64,000 bases of DNA from Enterobacter cancerogenus (GCF_019047785.1 NZ_CP077290.1:4464001-4528000); one strand, 5' to 3'. Positions 25,700 through 35,512 are shown, numbered from the stretch's first letter. Notes: a model not told the origin generated them from the sequence alone. Numbers and translations are program-made.

Positions 25700-26599
25700 T
25701 TACTCCATCATCTTCTCAATGGGCAGCACCAGAATGGAGCTTGCCCCCAGCGCCTTGAGTTTTTCCATGGTTTCCCAGAACAGGGTTTCGCTGCTGACCA
25801 TGTGCATGGCGACGCGTTGCTGATCCCCCGCCAGCGGCAGAATGGTTGGGCGTTCAGCGCCCGGCAGCAGAGCAATGACTTCATCCAGGCGTTCGGTTGG
25901 TGCATGCATCATGATGTATTTTGATTCTCGGGCCTGAATCACTCCCTGAATACGGGTTAACAGGCGGTCGATGAGCTGCTGCTTGGCATCGTCCATCTCG
26001 CCGTCACGCTGGATCAAGCAGGCTTTGGAGCGGTAAATCACTTCCACTTCACGCAGGCCGTTTGCTTCAAGGGTTGCGCCGGTAGAGACGAGGTCACAGA
26101 TGGCGTCTGCCAGGCCCGCACGCGGGGCGACTTCAACGGAGCCATTCAGCAGGCAGGATTTAAACTGCACGCCTTTCTGGTCGAGGTAACGCTTGAGCAG
26201 GTGCGGGTAAGAGGTGGCGATACGTTTGCCATTGAGCGCGGCCGGGCCGTCCCAGGCTTCGTCCGCCGGTGTAGCCAGCGACAGGCGGCAACCACCGAAA
26301 TCGAGGCGGCGGAGCGTGAAATAGCGTGGATCTTCGCCCTGCGCGCGGCGGGTCAGCAGTTCTTCCTCCAGCACGTTTTCACCAATGATACCGAGGTCAA
26401 CCACGCCATCCATTACCAGCCCGGGAATATCGTCATCACGTACGCGCAGAATATCGATAGGCATATTTTCAGCCAGAGCAATCAGACGCTGGGTGTGTAA
26501 ATTGATTTTAATTCCGCAGCGAGCCAGCAGTTCGCGTGAATCGTCGCTCAAACGGCCTGATTTTTGAATAGCTATGCGTAAACGTGAGTTATCTAACAT
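25700..26599 (-). CDS. hisG: ATP phosphoribosyltransferase HisG
   Basis: A 299-residue long-form HisG, the committed and feedback-inhibited first enzyme of histidine synthesis. The N-terminal [38 protein letters not shown] near residue 60 and the PRPP loop [18 protein letters not shown] near 170 are present, and the C-terminal ACT-like histidine-binding regulatory domain is retained. First structural gene of the operon, downstream of the hisL attenuator. Confidence 0.97.
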   Translation of the reverse strand: MLDNSRLRIAIQKSGRLSDDSRELLARCGIKINLHTQRLIALAENMPIDILRVRDDDIPGLVMDGVVDLGIIGENVLEEELLTRRAQGEDPRYFTLRRLDFGGCRLSLATPADEAWDGPAALNGKRIATSYPHLLKRYLDQKGVQFKSCLLNGSVEVAPRAGLADAICDLVSTGATLEANGLREVEVIYRSKACLIQRDGEMDDAKQQLIDRLLTRIQGVIQARESKYIMMHAPTERLDEVIALLPGAERPTILPLAGDQQRVAMHMVSSETLFWETMEKLKALGASSILVLPIEKMME

Positions 26600-26631
26600 T
26601 CTTTATTCCTCGTTAACCTGTCCGAATTTGG

Positions 26632-26671
26632 TCCAAAAAAAAGCCCCCGGAAGAGGATCTTCCGGGGGCTT
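26632..26671 (-). terminator. his operon attenuator terminator
   Basis: On the minus strand AGCCCCCGGAAGA pairs with TCTTCCGGGGGCT around a 3-base loop and is followed by eight T. It lies between hisL and hisG. An alternative stem, CTGGAAG with CTTCCAG (bases 26692-26715), overlaps the leader-proximal region and is the expected competing structure. Confidence 0.93.
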
Positions 26672-26733
26672 TTTGTTGCGTTCATGCACCACTGGAAGAT
26701 CCAAACGTCTTCCAGCACACATCGCCTGAAAGA

Positions 26734-26784
26734 CTAGTCAGGATGATGGTGATGATGGTGGTGTTTAAATTGAACGCGTGTCAT
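26734..26784 (-). CDS. hisL: his operon leader peptide HisL
   Basis: A 16-residue leader peptide, MTRVQFKHHHHHHHPD, read on the minus strand and ended by TAG. Seven consecutive histidine codons let the ribosome sense charged tRNA-His and decide whether the attenuator hairpin forms. The peptide is the same as the E. coli sequence as I recall it. It is too short for usual gene-length cut-offs. Confidence 0.97.
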   Translation of the reverse strand: MTRVQFKHHHHHHHPD

Positions 26785-26823
26785 GTAATTTCTCTATGAA
26801 TGCTTATTCATGTGATGTCTTTT

Positions 26824-26853
26824 AACCTAAACCACTTATACGCTGCTTTGCAA
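26824..26853 (-). promoter_or_regulatory. his operon promoter
   Basis: On the minus strand TTGCAA (-35) and TAGGTT (-10) are 18 bases apart, about 40 bases before hisL. The -10 and the following AAAAGACATC match the known enteric his promoter region. Confidence 0.75.
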
Positions 26854-26959
26854 GGGCTTTTTTTAATCATTAATTCATTTCATATTGATGCTATGAATTG
26901 TGTGATCAGCGGTGCTGGCGTAGCCTTAATAGAAACGTGAGTAAGCCTGGAGAATGGAC

Positions 26960-27784
26960 ATGAAAAAGGTCGCAATTGTCGGTTTAGGGTGGTTGGGAAT
27001 GCCGCTGGCGATGTCATTAGCCGCGAAAGGCTGGCAGGTGACTGGCAGTAAAACCACGCTGGACGGGGTGGAAGCTGCCAGAATGTGCGGGATAGAGGGC
27101 GTCGAGCTGCGCCTTGAACCGGAGTTGATCTGTGATACCGATGACCTGGACGCCCTGATGAACGTCGACGCGCTGGTGATCACCTTACCGGCGCGCCGCA
27201 GTGGGCCTGGAGAGACCTTTTACCGCCAGGCGGTACAGGAGATTGTCGATAGCGCGCTCGCGCATCATATTCCGCGCATTCTGTTTACCAGCTCGACCTC
27301 CGTTTACGGGAACATCGACGGGACGGCGAAGGAGACCACAGAACGTCATCCTGTCACTGCCAGTGGTCAGGTGCTGAAGGAGCTGGAAGACTGGCTGCAT
27401 AACCTGCCGGGCACCCAGGTCGATATTTTGCGCCTTGCCGGGCTGGTGGGGCCGGGACGTCACCCGGGCCGTTTCTTTGCCGGAAAATCAGCCCCGGACG
27501 GGCAGCAGGGCGTCAATCTTGTGCATCTTGATGACGTTATTGGCGCAATCGAACTGTTGTTACAGGCTCCAAAAGGCGGTCACATCTATAATATATGTGC
27601 GCCTTCTCACCCGGCGCGTCAGACATTTTATCCGCTCATGGCTCGCCAGCTTGGCCTGGCGCCCCCGGTCTTCAGCAGTGAAGGGGGAGAAGGGAAAGGC
27701 AAAATCATTGATGGCAACCGTATATGCCATGAGCTGGGGTTTGAGTATCAGTACCCCGACCCGATGGTTATGCCCATGGAGTAA
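26960..27784 (+). CDS. yeeZ: YeeZ, NAD-dependent epimerase/dehydratase-like protein
   Basis: A 274-residue SDR-like protein of unproven substrate. The N-terminus VAIVGLGWLGMPLA (residues 4-17) is a Rossmann GxGxxG, ITLPARRSGPG lies near 75, TSSTSVYG near 116, and LAGLVGPGRHPGRFFAG is typical of YeeZ. The start at 26960 is chosen because GGAGA lies six bases upstream; another ATG at 26954 is directly against the Shine-Dalgarno. It diverges from hisL, and the final base of its stop region touches the upstream extension of yeeY. Confidence 0.93.
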   Translation: MKKVAIVGLGWLGMPLAMSLAAKGWQVTGSKTTLDGVEAARMCGIEGVELRLEPELICDTDDLDALMNVDALVITLPARRSGPGETFYRQAVQEIVDSALAHHIPRILFTSSTSVYGNIDGTAKETTERHPVTASGQVLKELEDWLHNLPGTQVDILRLAGLVGPGRHPGRFFAGKSAPDGQQGVNLVHLDDVIGAIELLLQAPKGGHIYNICAPSHPARQTFYPLMARQLGLAPPVFSSEGGEGKGKIIDGNRICHELGFEYQYPDPMVMPME

Positions 27785-27825
27785 TGCCATCAGCGGGGTT
27801 ACTCGCACACCGCAAGGGGGCGAAC

Positions 27826-28737
27826 ATGAAACCGCTGCTGGATGTTCTCATTATTCTGGACGCGCTGGAAAAAGAGGGGAGCTTCGCTGCGGCGTCAGCG
27901 AAGCTCTTTAAAACGCCTTCTGCGCTGAGCTACACCGTTCACAAGCTGGAGAGCGATCTCAATATCCAGATTCTCGACCGCTCCGGTCACCGCGCGCGTT
28001 TTACCCGTACGGGGCAAATGCTGCTGGAGAAGGGGCGCGACGTGCTCCATACCGTTCGCGAGCTTGAAAAGCAGGCGATTAAACTGCACCAGGGCTGGGA
28101 AAATGAGCTGGTCATTGGCGTTGATGATACCTTTCCGTTTTCTCTTCTGACCCCGCTTATCGAAGCGTTCTATCAGCGCCATAGCGTGACGCGGCTGGTA
28201 TTTATCAACGGCGTGCTGGGCGGCTCCTGGGATGCGTTAACCCAGGGAAGGGCGGATATCATCGTCGGGGCGCTGCATGAACCTCCCCAGCTCAGCGATT
28301 ACGGTTTTGCCCGTCTGGGCGTGCTCGACCAGGTGTTTGTCGTCGCACCGCATCACCCGCTGGCGAACGAACCTGACCCCATCAACCGGCGGGTGATTAA
28401 AGGATTCCGCGCTATCGTGGTTGGGGACAGCTCCCGTGCGGAGTGCGCTATATCGTCGCAGCTGCTGGACGAGCAGGAGGCAATCACCGTGTTTGATTTT
28501 AAAACCAAGCTCGAGCTGCAAATTAGCGGCCTGGGTTGCGGATACCTCCCGCGCTATCTCGCGCAGCGGTTTATCGAAAGCGGGGCGCTGGTCGAGAAAC
28601 AGGTTATCGCCCAAAACAGTAATGAGTCGGTGTGGGTTGGCTGGAATGAACAAACCGCCGGGCTGGCGAGCGCCTGGTGGCGGGATGAAATTTTAGCAAA
28701 TAGTGCTATTGCTGCCGTTTACACTCAGCTTGAGTAA
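27826..28737 (+). CDS. yeeY: LysR-family transcriptional regulator YeeY
   Basis: A 303-residue LysR regulator. The start at 27826 follows AAGGGGG and gives an HTH at about residues 16-40 (GSFAAASAKLFKTPSALSYT). The C-terminal ligand-binding domain includes LVIGVDDTFPFSLLTPLI. The gene follows yeeZ and lies 290 bases before plaP, so control of the putrescine importer is possible but not shown. Effector unknown. Confidence 0.92.
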   Translation: MKPLLDVLIILDALEKEGSFAAASAKLFKTPSALSYTVHKLESDLNIQILDRSGHRARFTRTGQMLLEKGRDVLHTVRELEKQAIKLHQGWENELVIGVDDTFPFSLLTPLIEAFYQRHSVTRLVFINGVLGGSWDALTQGRADIIVGALHEPPQLSDYGFARLGVLDQVFVVAPHHPLANEPDPINRRVIKGFRAIVVGDSSRAECAISSQLLDEQEAITVFDFKTKLELQISGLGCGYLPRYLAQRFIESGALVEKQVIAQNSNESVWVGWNEQTAGLASAWWRDEILANSAIAAVYTQLE

Positions 28738-28838
28738 GGTAATTCAAGCAATTAGTTAAATTATTTTATTGATGGGTTTCTCAATCTATTGCCTTTTGCC
28801 TCTTGAATAGGGCAAAATGCCGCCGCTGCAAACAAATG

Positions 28839-28877
28839 AATAATCGACGATATAAAAGGCGTCGGTTATTTTTTTTT
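28839..28877 (+). terminator. Terminator downstream of yeeY
   Basis: AATAATCGACG pairs with CGTCGGTTATT (one G-T pair) around a 10-base AT-rich loop, followed by T8. It lies about 100 bases after the yeeY stop in the 290-base gap before plaP; I see no other clear element in that gap. Confidence 0.75.
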
Positions 28878-29027
28878 GCATGTACGAAACGAAACTAAAA
28901 ACCAAGAGGCCGGGCTTCGTACCGGATAGATATTTACTAAAATCCGACAGTTGTTGTCGCTGAGGAATACAGAAAATGGGGCAATCATTCGCTTACGCGG
29001 CGGGTATCACCGTTAAGGAGACATCCA

Positions 29028-30386
29028 ATGTCGCATAATGCAACTCCAAACACCTCTCGCGTGGAATTACGTAAGACGCTTACGCTATTTCCGGTTGTTA
29101 TGATGGGCCTTGCCTATATGCAACCAATGACGCTGTTCGATACATTTGGTATCGTTTCAGGCCTCACAGACGGTCACGTTCCGACGGCTTACGCCTTCGC
29201 GCTGATCGCGATCCTGTTTACCGCGCTGAGCTACGGTAAGCTGGTGCGTCGCTATCCGTCTGCCGGTTCCGCCTACACCTATGCCCAGAAATCCATTAGC
29301 CCGACCGTTGGCTTTATGGTGGGTTGGTCTTCGCTGCTCGACTATCTGTTCGCACCGATGATCAACATCTTACTGGCAAAAATTTATTTTGAAGCCCTGG
29401 TGCCATCGATACCTTCGTGGGTATTCGTGATTGCGCTGGTGGCCTTTATGACCGCTTTCAACCTGCGTAGCATCAAGTCTGTTGCCAACTTTAACTCTGT
29501 TATCGTGGTGCTTCAGGTAGTGCTGATTGCCGTTATTCTCGGTATGGTGATCTATGGCGTCTTCCACGGTGAAGGTGCGGGAACCCTGGCGAGCAGCAAA
29601 CCTTTCTGGTCTGGTGATGCGCATGTCATTCCGATGATTACCGGGGCGACGATCCTGTGCTTCTCCTTTACCGGATTTGACGGCATCAGCAACCTGTCGG
29701 AAGAGACGAAAGACGCAGAGCGTGTTATTCCGCGCGCTATCTTCCTGACCGCGCTGATCGGTGGACTGATCTTTATCTTCGCCACCTATTTCCTGCAGCT
29801 GTACTTCCCGGATATCTCGCGCTTTAAGGATCCGGATGCGTCTCAGCCGGAAATCATGCTCTACGTGGCGGGTAAAGTGTTCCAGGTCGGGGCGCTGATC
29901 TTCTCTACCATCACCGTTCTGGCGTCGGGCATGGCTGCACATGCGGGCGTTGCGCGTCTGATGTACGTAATGGGTCGTGACGGCGTGTTCCCGAAAAGCT
30001 TCTTTGGCTATGTCCACCCGACATGGCGCACGCCAGCAATGAACATCATTCTGGTTGGGGCTATCGCGCTGTTAGCGATTAACTTTGACCTCGTGATGGC
30101 GACGGCGCTGATCAACTTCGGGGCACTGGTGGCGTTTACCTTCGTAAACCTCTCCGTGATTTCGCAGTTCTGGATCCGCGAGAAGCGTAACAAGACGCTG
30201 AAAGACCACTTCCAGTACCTGTTCCTGCCAATGTGCGGCGCGCTGACCGTGGGTGCGCTGTGGGTAAACCTGGAAGAGAGCTCAATGGTTCTGGGTCTGA
30301 TTTGGGCGGCTATTGGTTTAATCTACCTGGCCTGCGTAACCAAAAGCTTCCGAAATCCCGTACCTCAGTACGAAGACGTTGCCTGA
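29028..30386 (+). CDS. plaP: Putrescine importer PlaP
   Basis: A 452-residue APC-superfamily permease with about 12 membrane helices that imports putrescine with protons. The first helix region [19 protein letters not shown], the [15 protein letters not shown] segment near residue 80 and [16 protein letters not shown] near 215 are typical of PlaP/PuuP. Start at 29028 follows AAGGAGA. In E. coli it is low-affinity and linked to surface motility. It sits between yeeY and sbcB as in E. coli. Confidence 0.95.
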   Translation: MSHNATPNTSRVELRKTLTLFPVVMMGLAYMQPMTLFDTFGIVSGLTDGHVPTAYAFALIAILFTALSYGKLVRRYPSAGSAYTYAQKSISPTVGFMVGWSSLLDYLFAPMINILLAKIYFEALVPSIPSWVFVIALVAFMTAFNLRSIKSVANFNSVIVVLQVVLIAVILGMVIYGVFHGEGAGTLASSKPFWSGDAHVIPMITGATILCFSFTGFDGISNLSEETKDAERVIPRAIFLTALIGGLIFIFATYFLQLYFPDISRFKDPDASQPEIMLYVAGKVFQVGALIFSTITVLASGMAAHAGVARLMYVMGRDGVFPKSFFGYVHPTWRTPAMNIILVGAIALLAINFDLVMATALINFGALVAFTFVNLSVISQFWIREKRNKTLKDHFQYLFLPMCGALTVGALWVNLEESSMVLGLIWAAIGLIYLACVTKSFRNPVPQYEDVA

Positions 30387-30403
30387 TACGTAACCCATAA
30401 AAA

Positions 30404-30434
30404 AAAACCGGAGACCATTGCCTCCGGTTTTTTT
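30404..30434. terminator. Bidirectional terminator between plaP and sbcB
   Basis: AAAACCGGAG pairs with CTCCGGTTTT around an 8-base loop, with an A run before and a T run after, serving the converging plaP and sbcB genes. Confidence 0.88.
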
Positions 30435-30448
30435 ATGCCTGCATTTCC

Positions 30449-31885
30449 TCAGACAATTTCCTGGACATACTGATACAGCGCTTTCAACTGCGCCTGTTTT
30501 TCAGCATCCCCGTTATAGTGGCTGTACAGCATCTCCAGCTCTTCTGCGTAGCGTTGCAGGAATTCCGGCGTGAAGATATTACGACGATGCTGCAACCAGC
30601 GTTCCTGCTCTGCCTCATCCAGCGTGCCAGGGTAATTACGCGCCCGATAGTTAAACATCAGTTTCTCGATGCGCTTGTCAGCGAAGGTAATATCCAGCGC
30701 CGGCAGATTACGCGGCTCGGTTTGCAAAACAATGTTCATTGCTGCACGGTCAGCATCGCTGAAGAAGCCGTTATAGAGCTGCGCATCCACGTTTTCAGAC
30801 GGCACGAACGGCTCTGCCTCGGCAAAGATGGCGACGACTTTCTCGCGCACCTGCGGGTTATCGCGCAGCACTTTCAAATTATCCAGGCAGTGCTGGCGAT
30901 TAATGCCCAGCCTGTCGGCGTCTTCCGGGCGCAGCGTATTGGCCTGTGCCAGCACCGGGCATTTATTAATATGCACCAGTTTCACCGGAACGGCGGGCAC
31001 GTCACCCAACGCGTCTTTCGGAGTATACAGCCGTTCGCGCAATGCATCGCTGTCGAGTTCCAGCAGCGGAGAAATATCGCCCGCCAGATCGACCATAATG
31101 ACCGCATTTCGGTTATCGGGATGCCATGCCAGCGGAGCGACCCAGCTGGTATTCCCCCGCCATGCGCCAAACATGCCGGAAATGTGGACCAGCGGTTTCA
31201 TCTGCGGCACATCAATCAGGGTGATAAGTTTCTGCTTGCTGCGATGGCTCAGCAGATAGTCAAACAGACGCGGCTGCGCCGTTTTTACCAGCTTCGCCAT
31301 GGCAATCGTGGCATAGACATCGGCCATGGCGTCGTGGGCATTGCTGTGTTCAATGCCGTTTGCGCGCGTCAGGTGTTCCAGCCTGAAGCTGGTTAACCCT
31401 TCTTCATTTTCTGGCCAGGTGATCCCCTCGGGGCGTAGCGCATGGCAGGCACGCATGATATCCAGTAAATCCCAGCGCGAGTTGCGATTCTGCCAGCTCC
31501 AGGCGTAGGCATCGTAGAAGTTGCGATAGAAGATATTGCGCGTCACTTCGTCATCGAAACGGATGTTGTTATAGCCCACCACGCAGGTATTCGGAACGGT
31601 GAAAAGGGCGTGGATACGGCGAGCAAATTCGGCCTCGTTAACCCCTTTGTCCCGCGCTTCCTGTGGCGTAATGCCGGTCACCATCACCGCGCCAGGCTGT
31701 GGCAGGTAGTCATCGGCGGGCTTGCAATAAAAAACCTCCGGCTCGCCGATGATGTTGAAATTCTCATCGGTGCGGATGGCGGCGAACTGCGCCGGGCGGT
31801 CAAGCGCCGGGTGCGTGCCGAAGGTTTCGTAATCGTGGAATAAAAAAGTAGGGCGCGCGTCAGAGTCAGACACCAGTGATACCAT
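30449..31885 (-). CDS. sbcB: Exodeoxyribonuclease I SbcB
   Basis: A 478-residue single-strand 3'-5' DNA exonuclease of the DEDDh class used in recombination and mismatch repair. The first acidic motif FHDYETFGTHP lies near residue 17, NNIRFDDEVTRN near 110 and the His-Asp end NAHDAMADVYATIA near 185. The middle is the SH3-like domain and the C-terminus the helical domain that contacts SSB. Only the first ten residues differ strongly from E. coli. It diverges from dacD across 197 bases with no clear element. Confidence 0.96.
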   Translation of the reverse strand: MVSLVSDSDARPTFLFHDYETFGTHPALDRPAQFAAIRTDENFNIIGEPEVFYCKPADDYLPQPGAVMVTGITPQEARDKGVNEAEFARRIHALFTVPNTCVVGYNNIRFDDEVTRNIFYRNFYDAYAWSWQNRNSRWDLLDIMRACHALRPEGITWPENEEGLTSFRLEHLTRANGIEHSNAHDAMADVYATIAMAKLVKTAQPRLFDYLLSHRSKQKLITLIDVPQMKPLVHISGMFGAWRGNTSWVAPLAWHPDNRNAVIMVDLAGDISPLLELDSDALRERLYTPKDALGDVPAVPVKLVHINKCPVLAQANTLRPEDADRLGINRQHCLDNLKVLRDNPQVREKVVAIFAEAEPFVPSENVDAQLYNGFFSDADRAAMNIVLQTEPRNLPALDITFADKRIEKLMFNYRARNYPGTLDEAEQERWLQHRRNIFTPEFLQRYAEELEMLYSHYNGDAEKQAQLKALYQYVQEIV

Positions 31886-32082
31886 CCTGTTAAAAATTGA
31901 CGTCTCTATGGTAAACGATCGCAGGGGAGAGGCCGAATAAAAAGCGCCGTCAGGGATGAAATTTGCGAGCGGGCCTGAGGAAAAATATGCTCTCTGTCAC
32001 ATTTTTTTGCAATTAAGGCAAGTAACGACATCAGAACTCCCGTAAAAAGGTCAACGATTTTTAATGACCTGAGGATATACCG

Positions 32083-33249
32083 TTGAAACGCCGTCTGTTT
32101 ATTGCTGTTTCTTTACTCGCTTCGAGCATTTCATCTGCGCTGGCTGCCGATCCGCTGGATTTTTCGCCGCAGCCTCCCGCCATTCAGGCCGGGTCCTGGG
32201 TATTGATGGATTACACCACGGGTCAGATTTTAACGGCAGGCAATGAACACCAGCAGCGCAACCCGGCGAGCCTGACCAAGCTGATGACGGGGTATGTCGT
32301 CGATCGCGCCATTGATAGCCATCGTATTACGCCTGATGACATCGTTACCGTGGGCCGTGACGCGTGGGCGAAGGGTAACCCGGTGTTTGACGGCTCCTCG
32401 CTGATGTTCCTGAAACCCGGTGATCGCGTCACGGTGCGTGACTTAAGCCGCGGGCTGATCGTGGATTCCGGTAACGACGCCTGCGTCGCGCTGGCGGATC
32501 ACGTCGCGGGCGGTCAGCCGCAGTTCGTGAACATGATGAACGACTACGTGCAAAAGCTAAACCTGCGCGATACCCACTTCGAAACGGTGCATGGGCTGGA
32601 TGCCCCCGGCCAGCACAGCTCAGCGTACGACCTTGCCGTGCTTTCCCGGGCCATCATTCACGGCGAGCCTGAGTTCTACCATATGTACAGCGAAAAGAGC
32701 CTGACCTGGAATGGCATTACCCAGCAGAATCGTAACGGCCTGCTGTGGGATAAAACCATGAACGTCGACGGCCTGAAAACAGGGCATACGTCCGGAGCAG
32801 GCTTTAACCTGATCGCCTCGGCGGTGGACGGTCAGCGCCGTCTTATTGCGGTCGTTATGGGGGCCGACAGCCCAAAAGGGCGTGAAGATCAGGCGCGTAA
32901 ATTGCTGCACTGGGGCCAGCAAAATTTCGATACGGTGCAGATCCTGCATAACGGAAAAAAAGTCGGGACCGAGCGCATCTGGTACGGAGATAAAGAGCAG
33001 GTTGAGCTGGGAACGGATCAGGATTTCTGGCTGGCCTTGCCGAAGACGGAAGTGCCTAGCATCAAGGCCAAATACGTCCTGGACAAAAAAGAGCTGGAGG
33101 CTCCGCTCGCGGCCCATCAGCGGGTAGGGGAGATCCAGCTGTACGATCGTGACAAAGTGGTGGCCCACTGGCCATTAGTGACGCTGGAACCGGTGAATAA
33201 AGGCGGATTCTTCTCCCGTTTAGGGGATTACCTGCACCACACGCTTTAA
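32083..33249 (+). CDS. dacD: D-alanyl-D-alanine carboxypeptidase DacD (PBP6b)
   Basis: A 388-residue class C penicillin-binding protein that trims the terminal D-Ala of peptidoglycan pentapeptides. It begins with TTG at 32083, preceded by GAGGA, giving MKRRLFIAVS and a signal peptide cleaved after ALA (about residue 21). Catalytic motifs are SLTK (63-66), SGN (129-131) and KTG (232-234). The C-terminal beta domain ends in an amphipathic anchor helix (FSRLGDYLHHTL) holding it to the outer face of the inner membrane. Confidence 0.96.
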   Translation: MKRRLFIAVSLLASSISSALAADPLDFSPQPPAIQAGSWVLMDYTTGQILTAGNEHQQRNPASLTKLMTGYVVDRAIDSHRITPDDIVTVGRDAWAKGNPVFDGSSLMFLKPGDRVTVRDLSRGLIVDSGNDACVALADHVAGGQPQFVNMMNDYVQKLNLRDTHFETVHGLDAPGQHSSAYDLAVLSRAIIHGEPEFYHMYSEKSLTWNGITQQNRNGLLWDKTMNVDGLKTGHTSGAGFNLIASAVDGQRRLIAVVMGADSPKGREDQARKLLHWGQQNFDTVQILHNGKKVGTERIWYGDKEQVELGTDQDFWLALPKTEVPSIKAKYVLDKKELEAPLAAHQRVGEIQLYDRDKVVAHWPLVTLEPVNKGGFFSRLGDYLHHTL

Positions 33250-33347
33250 CCCCACACCACACGTCCCTCGGGCAGACTGGCAGGGTTGCGAGTCTGCTCG
33301 CATAATAAACACTCCGCGTTTGTCGAAAACAGGCCATTTGCTTTACA

Positions 33348-33363
33348 GTGTATGAATATACAG
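33348..33363 (+). promoter_or_regulatory. Candidate LexA (SOS) box before sbmC
   Basis: GTGTATGAATATACAG matches CTG-N10-CAG with one change in the left half-site and the alternating AT core of LexA operators. It lies 17 bases before the sbmC start; sbmC is SOS-induced in E. coli. Confidence 0.6.
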
Positions 33364-33379
33364 TGAAACCGGAGGCGGC

Positions 33380-33853
33380 ATGGACTACAGCATCACGCAG
33401 CAGCAGAAACGTAAAATCGCGGGCTTTCACCTGGTGGGACCGTGGGAGAAAACCGTTAAGCAGGGCTTTGAGCAGTTAGGCATGTGGGTGGAGGGGCGTC
33501 AAATCCAGCCGCTCGAATGGGTAGCCGTCTACTATGACAATCCGGACGAAGTCCCGGCGGAAAAACTGCGCTGCGACACGGCCATTACGGTGCCGGAGGC
33601 GTTCGTCATTCCTGACAACAGTGAAGGGGTGATGCTGACCGAAATCGCCGCCGGGGACTACGCGGTGGCAAGCGCCCGCGTTGAGGAGCATGATTTCGCG
33701 ACGCCCTGGTACCAGTTCTTCAATTCTCTTTTGCAGGATAATCACTATCAAATTGCACCCAAACCCTGTTTTGAACGTTATCTGAACGATGGCAACGCGG
33801 ATGGCTACTGGGACATCGAAATGTATGTCCCGGTAGAGCACAAGGCGGGTTGA
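33380..33853 (+). CDS. sbmC: DNA gyrase inhibitor SbmC (GyrI)
   Basis: A 157-residue GyrI-like protein of the SOUL/AraC effector-binding fold that protects DNA gyrase from toxins such as microcin B17 and quinolones. Typical stretches are [20 protein letters not shown] near residue 14 and [16 protein letters not shown] near 53. GGAGG lies eight bases before the ATG. A candidate LexA box overlaps the expected promoter, consistent with SOS control. Confidence 0.95.
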   Translation: MDYSITQQQKRKIAGFHLVGPWEKTVKQGFEQLGMWVEGRQIQPLEWVAVYYDNPDEVPAEKLRCDTAITVPEAFVIPDNSEGVMLTEIAAGDYAVASARVEEHDFATPWYQFFNSLLQDNHYQIAPKPCFERYLNDGNADGYWDIEMYVPVEHKAG

Positions 33854-33871
33854 CCCAGTAAACGCAGGGTT

Positions 33872-33904
33872 TTTTCAGCCGGGGGCGTTTCGCCCGGCTG
33901 AAAA
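33872..33904. repeat. Perfect inverted repeat before yeeA
   Basis: TTTTCAGCCGGG and CCCGGCTGAAAA form 12-bp perfect arms around a 9-base spacer. The A run follows rather than precedes the hairpin on either strand, so it lacks the U tract of an intrinsic terminator. It lies between sbmC and the yeeA ribosome site. Confidence 0.75.
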
Positions 33905-33945
33905 CACAGTACAATCGCGGTTTGCCGTTTAGCTGGAGAGCGGGT

Positions 33946-35004
33946 GTGCGTCCCGACAAATCTTTAACGCCTTTTGAAATTCGCTTGTACAAACATTACC
34001 GCGTGGTGCATGGCCTTCGTATCGCGCTGGCGTTTATTCTGACCTTTGTGCTGGTGCGTTTGTTGAATGTTCCGGAAGGGACATGGCCGCTGATTACGCT
34101 GGTGGTTATCATGGGGCCTATCTCCTTCTGGGGGAACGTGGTACCACGCGCGTTTGAACGTATTGGCGGCACGGTTCTTGGTTCTGCGCTGGGACTTATC
34201 GCGCTCAAACTGGAGCTGATCTCCTTCCCCGTTATGCTGCTGTGGTGTGCCGCGGCGATGTTTCTTTGCGGCTGGCTGGCGTTGGGGAAAAAACCGTATC
34301 AGGCACTGCTAATCGGTATAACCCTTTCGGTGGTTGTCGGTGCGCCCGCAGGTGACATGACGACCGCACTGTGGCGAAGCGGAGATGTCATCCTCGGGTC
34401 ACTTCTGGCTATGCTGTTTACCGGTATCTGGCCGCAGCGCGCCTTTCTCCACTGGCGTATCCAGATGGCCAACTACGTTACCGCGTTCAACCGCGTGTAT
34501 CAGGCGGGGTTTTCCCCCAACCTGGTCGAGCGTCCGCGTCTGGAAAAACATCTGCAAAAAATCCTGAATGACGTGGTTAAGATGCGCGGCCTGATTACGC
34601 CTGCCAGCAAAGAAACCCATATTCAGAAAGCCATTTTCGAAGCTATCCAGACGGTGAGCCGCAACCTGGTGTGCATGCTCGAACTGCAAATCAATGCCCA
34701 CTGGGCGTCGCGTCCCAGCCATCTGCTGATGCTCAACGCACACACACTGAGAGAGACGCAGCAGATGACCCAGCAAACGCTGCTCACCATCGCTCATGCG
34801 CTTTACGAAGGGAATCCGCAGCCGATTCTGGCGAACAGCGAGCGCCTGAATGAGATCGTGGCCGAGCTGAAGGTGCTGATGAACGAGCGGCAGGGGGACA
34901 ACGTGGCAGAAACGCCGATTCATGGCTATGTCTGGCTCAGCATGGAACTGGCGCGGCAGCTGGAGTTGCTCTCGCATCTTATCTGCCGGGCACTGCGCAA
35001 ATAA
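33946..35004 (+). CDS. yeeA: YeeA, FUSC-family inner membrane protein
   Basis: A 352-residue predicted inner membrane protein. The GTG at 33946 is chosen because GGAGAG lies five bases upstream and it gives exactly the E. coli length. About six membrane helices lie in residues 20-165, including the strongly conserved VVIMGPISFWGNVVPRAFERIGGT, followed by a cytoplasmic helical region. The family includes aromatic acid exporter AaeB-like proteins; the substrate of YeeA is not known. Confidence 0.92.
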   Translation: MRPDKSLTPFEIRLYKHYRVVHGLRIALAFILTFVLVRLLNVPEGTWPLITLVVIMGPISFWGNVVPRAFERIGGTVLGSALGLIALKLELISFPVMLLWCAAAMFLCGWLALGKKPYQALLIGITLSVVVGAPAGDMTTALWRSGDVILGSLLAMLFTGIWPQRAFLHWRIQMANYVTAFNRVYQAGFSPNLVERPRLEKHLQKILNDVVKMRGLITPASKETHIQKAIFEAIQTVSRNLVCMLELQINAHWASRPSHLLMLNAHTLRETQQMTQQTLLTIAHALYEGNPQPILANSERLNEIVAELKVLMNERQGDNVAETPIHGYVWLSMELARQLELLSHLICRALRK

Positions 35005-35161
35005 AAAGCAGCCATCGCCATATGTGATGCCTGCTGCTTCGATTCAGCATCAATTGGGGTTATGATAGTCTTAAACGATATACTCATTGTCATTCGCCGT
35101 CGCTGTCTGTTACAACGGTGGCATTAACGAATCCGACTCTCACATTATCAGGGGTGTAAAA

Positions 35162-35497
35162 ATGGAAACTACCAAGCCTTCGTTCCAGGATGTTCTGGAA
35201 TTCGTCCGCCTGTTCCGCCGCAAAAACAAACTGCAGCGTGAAATCCAGGACGTTGAGAAGAAGATCCGTGACAACCAAAAACGCGTACTGCTGCTGGACA
35301 ACCTGAGCGACTACATCAAGCCAGGCATGAGCGTGGAAGCCATTCAGGGCATCATCGCCAGCATGAAAAGCGATTACGAAGACCGCGTTGATGACTACAT
35401 CATCAAAAACGCTGAGATCTCAAAAGAACGTCGTGAGATTTCTAAAAAGCTGAAAGCGATGGGTGAAATGAAAAACCCTGAAGTTAAAAGCGAGTAA
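35162..35497 (+). CDS. yeeX: YeeX, DUF496 / UPF0265 coiled-coil protein
   Basis: A 111-residue charged protein, mostly helical, with a likely coiled coil at residues 20-45 ([20 protein letters not shown]) and another near the C-terminus ([16 protein letters not shown]). The start at 35162 matches the E. coli METTKPSF N-terminus. The protein is conserved in enterics and Vibrio; its function is not established to my knowledge. It ends with an intrinsic terminator. Confidence 0.93.
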   Translation: METTKPSFQDVLEFVRLFRRKNKLQREIQDVEKKIRDNQKRVLLLDNLSDYIKPGMSVEAIQGIIASMKSDYEDRVDDYIIKNAEISKERREISKKLKAMGEMKNPEVKSE

Positions 35498-35512
35498 TCC
35501 CTGACAGGTGTT

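Noticed and set aside
26734..26760. Simple sequence repeat ATGATGGTG
   Set aside because: It is the complement of the histidine codons of hisL, not a microsatellite of separate interest.
30518..31396. 292-residue frame opposite sbcB
   Set aside because: Shadow of a well supported exonuclease gene; composition is of antisense type with many His, Gln and Arg.
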